From Cyanobacteria bacterium SIG27 (lineage in GTDB: Bacteria > Cyanobacteriota > Vampirovibrionia > Gastranaerophilales > Gastranaerophilaceae), in the NCBI GenBank assembly GCA_015152565.1, contig SUTT01000019.1:1-36605 (forward strand): a DNA stretch of 36,605 nt. Direction: 5' to 3'. The notes below the pieces were generated by a model. It saw nothing but the letters and a program-made list of their open reading frames with translations. It was not told the origin of the DNA and did not search any database. Shown in pieces: positions 15,841 through 22,929 of the stretch (position 1 is the stretch's first letter; the number at the start of each line of letters is the position of its first letter). Made by a program: the position numbers and the translations under genes.

Positions 15841-17088
15841 ATGAAAAGACGAGTAGTAGTAACCGGAATGGGTTGCGTATCTCCATTTGGCGTAGGAGTA
15901 GACACATTATGGGAAAACCTTAAAAAAGGTAATAGTGGAATTAGAAAACTTACAGTGGTTGACACACAAAAACATCTTGTTCATATTGGCGGCGAAGTGC
16001 CAGAATTTGACACAACACCTTTTGTTGACGCTAAAGATGCAAGAAGAATGGATAAATTCATATTATGTTCAGTAGTAGCTGCAGATTTAGCTATGCAAGA
16101 CGCTAATTTTGACCTAGAAAAAGAAGATATGACAAGATTTGGCGTTATTGCAGGTTCTGCTGCTGGCGGACTTGATACAATTCAAAAAAACCACGAAGTA
16201 ATGACCCAAAGAGGATATCATAAATGTTCGCCATTTATGGTTCCAATGATGATTTCAAACATGGCGGCAGGTAAAATTTCAATCAAATATGGCATTCGTG
16301 GAATTTCTAAAACAATCGTAACTGCTTGCGCTACAGGCGCTCATTCAATTGGTGACGCTCTAAGAGCAATCCAATGTGGCGATGCCGATGTTATGATTGC
16401 GGGCGGCGCTGAAGCTGGCATTTGCGACCTTGGAATTGGTGCATTTACATCAGCAAAAACACTTTCTCGCTCAAACGACGAACCAACTAAAGCTTCAAGA
16501 CCTTATGATGTTAATAGAGATGGTTTTATTATGTCAGAAGGTGCAGGTATTTTAGTTTTAGAAGAAAGAGAAAGAGCAATCAAACGTGGAGCAAAAATAT
16601 ATGCTGAATTAGTCGGCTATGGTCAATCATCAGATGCTTATGACATGGTAGCACCAGATCCAGAAGGAAAAGGCGCAACATTAGCAATGGAATTAGCTGT
16701 TAAAGAAGCAGGTTTACAACCAAAAGATATTGACTACATCAACGCTCACGGAACTTCAACCCATGTTGGCGATATCGCAGAATCAAATGCAATTGCTAAA
16801 ATGTTTGGTGATAAAGTTCAAAATCCAAATTTAAGTGTTTCTTCAACAAAATCTATGACAGGTCACATGCTAGGTGGCGCTGGTGCAGCTGAAGCAATCA
16901 TATCAATTTTAGCAATGAGAGATGGAATAGTTCCTCCAACAATCAACTTAGACAATCAAGACCCTGAAGTTGCAAACCTTGATTACACTCCACACAAAGC
17001 TAAAGAAAAAGAAATGAACGCTGTTTTATCTAATTCATTTGGTTTTGGCGGACATAATGCTGTTTTAGTATTCAAAAAACACCAATAA
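15841..17088 (+). CDS. fabF: Beta-ketoacyl-ACP synthase II
   Basis: 415 residues, normal length for KAS II. It elongates acyl-ACP by condensation with malonyl-ACP. Active-site residues are Cys163 in TACATGAHSIGDA, His in NAHGTSTHVGD and His in STKSMTGHMLGGAGA. The N-terminal VVVTGMGCVSPFG and C-terminal NSFGFGGHNA complete the signature. GGAGAAAAGT precedes the ATG, and the gap to fabH is only 14 bases. Codon use includes CGT for Arg and looks well suited to high expression. Confidence 0.97.
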   Translation: MKRRVVVTGMGCVSPFGVGVDTLWENLKKGNSGIRKLTVVDTQKHLVHIGGEVPEFDTTPFVDAKDARRMDKFILCSVVAADLAMQDANFDLEKEDMTRFGVIAGSAAGGLDTIQKNHEVMTQRGYHKCSPFMVPMMISNMAAGKISIKYGIRGISKTIVTACATGAHSIGDALRAIQCGDADVMIAGGAEAGICDLGIGAFTSAKTLSRSNDEPTKASRPYDVNRDGFIMSEGAGILVLEERERAIKRGAKIYAELVGYGQSSDAYDMVAPDPEGKGATLAMELAVKEAGLQPKDIDYINAHGTSTHVGDIAESNAIAKMFGDKVQNPNLSVSSTKSMTGHMLGGAGAAEAIISILAMRDGIVPPTINLDNQDPEVANLDYTPHKAKEKEMNAVLSNSFGFGGHNAVLVFKKHQ

Positions 17089-17110
17089 ATAACAATAAAG
17101 AGGTAATAAA

Positions 17111-18733
17111 TTGTTAAATAAAATAAAACATCCTTTAATAATACTTTTGTTTTTTATTATTGGATGTTTTATTTTTAAAGATACTTTTTTTGCAGTGTAT
17201 GATACACCCCGAGAACTCTTAATCCCCAAAGGAATACTCGAGGGGAAAATTTTATACAAAGAAATATATAATTTTTATGGTGCACTGCCTTATTATATCG
17301 CAGCGTTATTTTTTAAAATCTTTGGTTTAAGCACAAATTCGTATTTTTCACTAAACATTATAAATTCTTTATTCTTCGTTTTTGGCATTTATTTTTTAGC
17401 AAATCTATTTGTAAACAAAAAATACTCACTCATTACAACTATTTTTGTAATGTGCACAACAATTTTTAACATCACCATTTTTAATTTCATATATCCATAT
17501 TCAATATGCTATACTTTTGCACTGAGTGCTTATATTTATTCAATTTTATTCTTAATTAAATTTATAAAAGAAAACAATGACAAATATTTTATAATTTCAT
17601 CCGTTCTTCTTGGCTTTTGCGTGGCATCAAAAAACGAATTTATACTTACACCTTTAATTCATATTATTTCAATATTTTTATATAAAACAAATAAGTTTAA
17701 ATATTTAATACGTTTTCTTTTGTGTTTTTCAATTTTTCCATTATTTCAAATGCTAATTCTTTTTATATCTGGTTTAAAATTTGAAGATTTACCTTTTATT
17801 TTTTCAATATTTATAAAAAGTACTACATCAACCGCAATGAAAGAATTTCACAAAGAAATTGGAATGTACCCATTTCTTTTAAAACCATTAAGTTTAATAA
17901 AGATAATTTTATGTTGGATTGGGATTATTTGTTCTTATATTTTATACAGAAGAAACAAAATTTATGGAACAATAATTTTAATTATCTTGTTACTTTTTAT
18001 AAAACATAACATTATAGGTTCGCTACTTTTCTTTTTGCCACTAACTGTATTTTTATTTTTAATATTAAAAATAAAGAAAATAATTAAAAAACCAGCCTTT
18101 TTTATTTTAATTCTAGGAGCATTATTAACAAGCTTAAAAACTTTTTTCTATTTAAATTTCACAGCGCAAGGGGCATACGCTTTTCCGTTATTTATATTGT
18201 ATTTTATAGCATTATTTGTTGCAAATCGAAAAACAAATATAATAATGTTTTTAATTCTATTTTTCGCAACCTTTTGTTTTTATTCTTCGTGTATCGCTTA
18301 CTTTGAATATTCAAATATAATTTCACACAACCAAATCACAACCAAAACAACAAATACACAAGCGCTCTTGCTTGAAAATATCGTTTCTTGGATTAACAAC
18401 AATACAAAAGATGATGAAAAAATATTGATGTTTCCAGAATTTACAACTCCGCTTTTAATGACAAATAGACAAAGCGACTATATGCTTTATAATTTGCATG
18501 ATATAAGCATTGATATTTTAGGAACAGATTACATAAGAAAAAGAGTCCTAAACAACAATATCAAATATATAATCGATACTTCACCATATAATAGCTATTC
18601 ATATAATACAAAAAGCTACAAAATAGTTAATGAAGGAAAATTTATCGAAACCAAATTTAAAGACGAATTCAAGAAAATTCATCAAATAAACATAAAAAAC
18701 TATAAAATAAATATTTATAAAAAAATATTATAA
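17111..18733 (+). CDS. GT-C type membrane glycosyltransferase (PMT/ArnT-like)
   Basis: 540 residues starting at TTG (17111), with AGAGG seven bases upstream; no ATG is available near. About 11-12 hydrophobic segments are followed by a soluble C-terminal part of about 130 residues. After the first membrane helix the loop reads Y-D-T-P-R-E-L-L-I-P-K-G-I-L-E-G-K-I-L-Y, then K-E-I-Y-N-F-Y-G. This corresponds to the D-x-x-R-E ... G-x-x-L-Y-x-D ... Y-G-P pattern of GT-C enzymes that use polyprenyl-phosphate sugars. It probably transfers a sugar to a lipid or glycan on the periplasmic side. It follows fabF by 22 bases and may be the last gene of that operon. Its end overlaps the opposite yggT gene by six bases. 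Confidence 0.8.
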   Translation: MLNKIKHPLIILLFFIIGCFIFKDTFFAVYDTPRELLIPKGILEGKILYKEIYNFYGALPYYIAALFFKIFGLSTNSYFSLNIINSLFFVFGIYFLANLFVNKKYSLITTIFVMCTTIFNITIFNFIYPYSICYTFALSAYIYSILFLIKFIKENNDKYFIISSVLLGFCVASKNEFILTPLIHIISIFLYKTNKFKYLIRFLLCFSIFPLFQMLILFISGLKFEDLPFIFSIFIKSTTSTAMKEFHKEIGMYPFLLKPLSLIKIILCWIGIICSYILYRRNKIYGTIILIILLLFIKHNIIGSLLFFLPLTVFLFLILKIKKIIKKPAFFILILGALLTSLKTFFYLNFTAQGAYAFPLFILYFIALFVANRKTNIIMFLILFFATFCFYSSCIAYFEYSNIISHNQITTKTTNTQALLLENIVSWINNNTKDDEKILMFPEFTTPLLMTNRQSDYMLYNLHDISIDILGTDYIRKRVLNNNIKYIIDTSPYNSYSYNTKSYKIVNEGKFIETKFKDEFKKIHQINIKNYKINIYKKIL

Positions 18734-18991
18734 TCCCATTTTATATAAGAAATTAATTAAAAATTCTGCAATAAATGACAGACAAATAAAAGCAATGATA
18801 GGTGAAATATCAACCATACCAATTGGAGGAATTAGTCTTCTAAAAGGCATTAAGAATAAATCTGCAAAAGATTTTAGCGCATAAAATGGTTGTTTTTGCC
18901 AAGAAATTCTAGGAAACCAAGACAATAGAACATAAATAATTAACAATAAATAAATTATTCTAAAAACTTTTGCTAAAACGTATGAAATCAT
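18728..18991 (-). CDS. yggT: YggT family membrane protein
   Basis: 87 residues with two hydrophobic segments, about 5-24 and 63-82. Between them lie L-S-W-F-P-R-I-S and the signature F-L-M-P-F-R-R-L-I-P-P-I-G-M-V-D-I-S-P, which is diagnostic for YggT/YlmG proteins. Members in cyanobacteria and plastids (Ycf19/YLMG) are linked to nucleoid or division organisation; in bacteria the role is unclear. It is the last gene of a minus-strand group with mtnP, six bases behind its stop. Confidence 0.92.
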   Translation of the reverse strand: MISYVLAKVFRIIYLLLIIYVLLSWFPRISWQKQPFYALKSFADLFLMPFRRLIPPIGMVDISPIIAFICLSFIAEFLINFLYKMGL

Positions 18992-18997
18992 ATTACC

Positions 18998-19789
18998 TTA
19001 CCATCTTGCAACATTATCGCATTCACAAGTTTTATTTTCATCAATATTTTCTACAATTGCAAATAACAATTTTTGAAGTTTTGAAATATTATTAGCAAAA
19101 ACTTCCATAACAGCTTCGTGTGATACTGGTTCGCAATCTGCCACAAGACCAGCATCGTAATCTGTAATTAAAGAAATATTCAATGGACACATATTTAATT
19201 CTTTAACCAAATGAGCCTCCGGATATTGAGTCATATTGATTACTTCCCAACCTTGGCGAGTTAAAAATGCACTTTCTGCTTTTGTATTAAATCTAGGACC
19301 ATTAATTACAACAACAGTTCCTTTTTCATGGATTGAATAGCCAAGATTTTTAGCACATTCAATTGCTGTTTTTCTCAATTGAGGACAATATGGTTCGGCT
19401 GCAGAAATATGTTGAATATCTTCTTTATCAAAAAATGTATCAAATCTTCCATTTGTTTTATCAACATATTGATCACAAAAAACAATATCCCCAGGTTTAA
19501 CGTGCTCCTGCAAAGAACCAGCCGCACAAGGAGAAATTACTCTTTTACATCCTATTGATTTCATCGCCCAAACATTTGCTCTATAGTTAACTTTATGCGG
19601 AGCAATTGAATGATTTCTGCCATGACGAGGCATAAAAGCAACTTTTTTACCTGCAATTGTACCAAGCATTAAAGCATCTGAAGTTTTACCATAAGGTGTG
19701 TCAATATTTATTTCTTGAATATCATCCAGAAATTTATAAAACCCAGATCCGCCAAAAATGCCTATAGTTGCTAAATTTTTATTTTCCAT
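18998..19789 (-). CDS. mtnP: S-methyl-5'-thioadenosine phosphorylase
   Basis: 263 residues, the usual size for the MTAP branch of the purine nucleoside phosphorylase family. It splits 5'-methylthioadenosine with phosphate to adenine and methylthioribose-1-phosphate. Visible motifs are GIFGGSGFY at the N-terminus (phosphate loop), M-P-R-H-G-R-N-H-S, VNYRANVWA, I-S-P-C-A-A-G-S-L, INGPRFNTKAES and VINMTQYPEA. The M-T after N is the marker used to separate MTAP from ordinary PNP. An MTI phosphorylase cannot be wholly excluded. GAGG lies before the ATG. It follows the small orphan gene by 35 bases and precedes yggT by six. Confidence 0.92.
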   Translation of the reverse strand: MENKNLATIGIFGGSGFYKFLDDIQEINIDTPYGKTSDALMLGTIAGKKVAFMPRHGRNHSIAPHKVNYRANVWAMKSIGCKRVISPCAAGSLQEHVKPGDIVFCDQYVDKTNGRFDTFFDKEDIQHISAAEPYCPQLRKTAIECAKNLGYSIHEKGTVVVINGPRFNTKAESAFLTRQGWEVINMTQYPEAHLVKELNMCPLNISLITDYDAGLVADCEPVSHEAVMEVFANNISKLQKLLFAIVENIDENKTCECDNVARW

Positions 19790-19824
19790 TTATACCTCAC
19801 CAATAAATACAAAATAAGGTTTGA

Positions 19825-20031
19825 CTAAATCAAACCCATAAGTTTTAAATCACGTGCTATTGCGCTATCAAACATACTTGCATAAGCTAAATCCGCACAA
19901 GCAACACCTGTATATTGGTGAGCTTTTGCATTTGGATGCTTAAGGGTTTGATTGTCGTTTAATTTATTTTGAGTATACTTCGTTTTATTGTCAAAACTTC
20001 TATTAAAACTAACGATTGGAAGTATACGCAT
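19825..20031 (-). CDS. Small orphan protein of 68 residues
   Basis: The ATG has a good Shine-Dalgarno (AGAGG, five bases upstream), which supports a real gene. The protein begins M-R-I-L-P-I-V-S-F-N; the first five residues equal those of the kinase-like protein at 10664 (MRILP), and S-F follows at residues 8-9. The middle is polar and Asn/Lys/Thr-rich. The end is better ordered: H-Q-Y-T-G-V-A-C-A-D-L-A-Y-A-S-M-F-D, then ARDLKLMGLI. No family was recognised and no membrane segment is seen. It leads the mtnP-yggT group. Confidence 0.6.
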   Translation of the reverse strand: MRILPIVSFNRSFDNKTKYTQNKLNDNQTLKHPNAKAHQYTGVACADLAYASMFDSAIARDLKLMGLI

Positions 20032-20137
20032 TCAAACCTCTTTGCTTACTTAACTGTTTAATTATAATATCATGTTTTAACTACCATGGCAATAAATAAA
20101 TAGGCTAATAGGATTTAAATCTTAGGGTTATTTACTT

Positions 20138-20896
20138 TTATTTTTTTCTTATTGAAGCAAAAACAATCGAAGCACAAACGCCCAAATTTAGCGACTCAAC
20201 ATTATTATCCATTTTAATTGTTATTTTTTCATCGCTTATTTTTCTAATTTCATCACTAATTCCGTCCGCTTCTGAACCAAAGGCAATAATAAATTTGTTA
20301 GAAAAATTGCATTTAGAAAAATCCATATCAGAATCTACTACCGTTGAAATTAATTTATGCGTTTTTTTAAATTGTTCAATAAATTCAATATCTTTAATTC
20401 TAATAATCGGTAATTTGAAAATATTTTGCGCTGTAGCCCTAATGGTTTTAGAATTATATAAATCCACGCAATCGTTAAATAATATTATTCCATCAATTGA
20501 AAATGCAGCTGCACTACGAATAATTGTTCCTAGGTTTCCAGGGTCTTTAATTCCATCAATTAAAGCAATTTTGTTTAATTTTAAAAAAGAGTTTAAATCT
20601 TCTTTTGGTTCTTCAATTATTCCAACAGCATCTGTTGGAGTTTTTGTTGTAGATATTTTTTTTAATATTTCATCATTTACAAAAACAACGTTTTCTACAA
20701 TTGCACGTTCAAATAAAGGATTGTCTTTTTTTAAAAAAAGATATTTAAACTGAATTTTATCTTGAATAAACCCTTCAAGAGTTTGCGCCCCATCAACAAG
20801 AATTAGCTTTTCTTTTTTTCTGAATTTTGCTTCTTGAAGCTTTAGAGCATATTTAACTAAATCATTTTGTAAACTGGTAATTTCAATTGTTTTCAT
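20138..20896 (-). CDS. SpoU/TrmH-family RNA 2'-O-methyltransferase
   Basis: 252 residues from the ATG at 20896; an upstream in-frame TTG at 20929 would add 11 residues lying inside the previous gene. The N-terminal substrate-binding part runs to about residue 100. The SPOUT domain then shows all three motifs: D-G-I-K-D-P-G-N-L-G-T-I-I-R-S-A, then AFGSEADGIS, and M-D-N-N-V-E-S-L-N-L-G-V-C-A-S-I. It methylates a ribose in rRNA or tRNA using SAM, most like RlmB-type 23S rRNA enzymes, but the site cannot be named. The start overlaps the M24 peptidase gene by 14 bases, and it closes the minus-strand operon that starts at 25035. Confidence 0.9.
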   Translation of the reverse strand: MKTIEITSLQNDLVKYALKLQEAKFRKKEKLILVDGAQTLEGFIQDKIQFKYLFLKKDNPLFERAIVENVVFVNDEILKKISTTKTPTDAVGIIEEPKEDLNSFLKLNKIALIDGIKDPGNLGTIIRSAAAFSIDGIILFNDCVDLYNSKTIRATAQNIFKLPIIRIKDIEFIEQFKKTHKLISTVVDSDMDFSKCNFSNKFIIAFGSEADGISDEIRKISDEKITIKMDNNVESLNLGVCASIVFASIRKK

Positions 20897-22505
20897 TAAA
20901 ATCTTTCTGCCAATTTTTAATTGTTTCAATTTCTATTTTATCTAGCATACTATAATCTATTAAAACCTCCTCAAAAGGAAATTTTGACATAGAAATTTTA
21001 TAAAAATTTAAATCGCTATATACGCAATTTTCAATCCTAACGCCAAATTCTTCGTTTGTTTTACGACATTTACCATATAACCCCGGTTCAATTGAATGAA
21101 CTTGGAAAGGTTTAATTGTGTCTTTAGAATTTATAGACAAGGTTGGAGGCGCTTGATGAACAGACGTTCCAATGCCATGCCCTAAACCATGTGCAAAAGA
21201 AAAACCATTTTTTTCCTCATCAGCCAGATAATCCCTTGCGATTTTATCGAGCTTTTTGGCATTAGTTTCTTTTGATAAATAACAAGCTAGAAATGCTTTT
21301 AAAACCTTGGTATAAATTTTTTTATGGATTTGCTTTGGATTATTACCAAAATAAAAAGTCCTTGTAATATCGGTTGCATATCCATTTTCCCAATAGCCAC
21401 CACAATCAAGCAATATCAAACTTTCATCTTTTAAAGTTTTATTTTTATCACTTGTTGAATAATGAATTGAAGCAGAATTTTCATCTATTGCCAAAATTGT
21501 TTTAAAAGAAAGCCCACAAGCGCCTGTTTTAATCAATTCTTCTTCAAAAATTTTAGATAAATCATATTCGCTCAAACCTGCTTTTACTCTGTTTTTAAAA
21601 GCAAAAATTGCCTTATCAAGCTTATTAAAACTTTTTTTAACATCTTCTAATACGCTTGGGGATTTAATTGAAGCCAGAAAAGAAAGTTTATTTTCTTTTA
21701 ACTCTTTAGGATTTTTAATTAAAAGATAATCGCTCACGCTAATTTCATTAATATCAACAAAAACTTCCCCTTTTAATGACTTAATAAATTCCTCATATTC
21801 ATCTAAAGGCATATTATTTAAGCCATCAATTTTGATTTTTTTAGGTAATTTATCACAAAATAAAATATGATTAGAATTTTTTAAATCAAGAAATAAGATA
21901 GATTTAAAATTAGAGCTATATCTCATCTGAAAACTTCTAAGATTGCTCAAATAAGAAATATTATCTAAATTAAAAACCAAAAGCCTTGAAATATTGGGGC
22001 ACATTTTCTTTAATTTAGCAATTTTTTCTAAAAAAGACATCTTTTCAATGCTTTCACTAACTTCAAAAATTGTTGATTTTAAATCACATTCAACATTTTT
22101 TAAATATGTTTTATCAGGCGTATATCTTCTTAAATCAAAATGTTTTTCATATTCTAAAAAAGTTTTAAGCAAAATATTATTTGATAAATGCAATATTGTG
22201 TTTTTTTTATATCTATTTTTAATAGCCTCTAAAAAAGTCACACCTAAAGGCAACTTTACAACTTCAATATCATCAAAAACTTGTTTATCAACCAAAAGAT
22301 GATATCTAGTATCAACAAAAAGAACAATTTTGCCGCTTTTTTCAATAACCGCTTCTCCGGCACTTCCTAAAAAACCAGTTAAAGTAGACAAAGGCGAAGA
22401 AGAATAATGGCTTTTAAAATATTTATCACTTGATTCAAGCAACAAAATTTCATTTTCTTTTAAAATATCACAGTAATATTTAATTTGTTTTTTTCTTTTA
22501 TCCAT
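20883..22505 (-). CDS. M24 family aminopeptidase (Xaa-Pro aminopeptidase type)
   Basis: 540 residues. Two creatinase-type N-terminal domains (about 1-290) precede the pita-bread metallopeptidase domain. The five metal ligands are visible in order: Asp in L-L-D-C-G-G, Asp in TDITRTFYFG, His in HGLGHGIGTSVH, Glu in H-S-I-E-P-G-L-Y, and Glu in GVRIENCV. It probably removes N-terminal residues before proline in the cytosol. The length fits the longer (about 600-residue) aminopeptidase P class slightly better than short PepP. Its ATG overlaps the stop of yjbQ (TAATG). Confidence 0.92.
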   Translation of the reverse strand: MDKRKKQIKYYCDILKENEILLLESSDKYFKSHYSSSPLSTLTGFLGSAGEAVIEKSGKIVLFVDTRYHLLVDKQVFDDIEVVKLPLGVTFLEAIKNRYKKNTILHLSNNILLKTFLEYEKHFDLRRYTPDKTYLKNVECDLKSTIFEVSESIEKMSFLEKIAKLKKMCPNISRLLVFNLDNISYLSNLRSFQMRYSSNFKSILFLDLKNSNHILFCDKLPKKIKIDGLNNMPLDEYEEFIKSLKGEVFVDINEISVSDYLLIKNPKELKENKLSFLASIKSPSVLEDVKKSFNKLDKAIFAFKNRVKAGLSEYDLSKIFEEELIKTGACGLSFKTILAIDENSASIHYSTSDKNKTLKDESLILLDCGGYWENGYATDITRTFYFGNNPKQIHKKIYTKVLKAFLACYLSKETNAKKLDKIARDYLADEEKNGFSFAHGLGHGIGTSVHQAPPTLSINSKDTIKPFQVHSIEPGLYGKCRKTNEEFGVRIENCVYSDLNFYKISMSKFPFEEVLIDYSMLDKIEIETIKNWQKDFNENN

Positions 22506-22921
22506 TATTCAACCACGCTCACTATAATCTGACGACTTGAGGGTTTATTATCAAAATCAATCAACACAATTTGCTGACAGGTTGATAATTCAACTTTACC
22601 TTCAATAATAGGCAAAGTTATATTATTTCCCAACATTGTAGCTTTTAAATGAGCAAATGCATTACCCTCATGCCAAAGATTATCATGTTGATATATTTTA
22701 TTTATAGGCACAAATTCATCAAGCAGCTTAGCTAAATCAAAACCAATTCCAGGCTCATTTTCAAGAGTAATAATAGAAGCAGCTGAACTTGAACAAAAAA
22801 CATTTAAAATACCATTTTGGGTATTAAATCTTGATACAATATTTTGTACATTATTTGTTATATCAATTAAATCGTTAAATCCTTTAGAAAGAATATTTAT
22901 TTTTTCAATCTTAACTGTCAA
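22505..22921 (-). CDS. YjbQ/UPF0047 family protein
   Basis: 138 residues, the normal family length. The start is TTG at 22921 with AGGAG five bases upstream; the nearby ATG is out of frame. Family features are N-A-F-A-H-L-K-A-T-M-L-G in the second half, I-Y-Q-H-D before it, and an S-R-Q-I-I-V end. The usual H-T-[ST]-A histidine is replaced by Ser (C-S-S-S-A-A), and the G-T-W-Q motif reads S-T-C-Q. Some YjbQ proteins show weak thiamine-phosphate-synthase activity, but the true role is unsettled. It lies nine bases behind the pyrophosphatase-like gene. Confidence 0.85.
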   Translation of the reverse strand: MTVKIEKINILSKGFNDLIDITNNVQNIVSRFNTQNGILNVFCSSSAASIITLENEPGIGFDLAKLLDEFVPINKIYQHDNLWHEGNAFAHLKATMLGNNITLPIIEGKVELSTCQQIVLIDFDNKPSSRQIIVSVVE

Positions 22922-22929
22922 AACATCTC

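Noticed and set aside
20295-20753. Open frame of 152 codons on the plus strand.
   Set aside because: It is antisense to the SpoU methyltransferase, has no ribosome-binding site and resembles no protein; it is a by-product of codon bias.
20897-20929. TTG start extending the SpoU methyltransferase by 11 residues.
   Set aside because: It lies inside the upstream gene without a ribosome-binding site; MKTIEITS is the normal family start.
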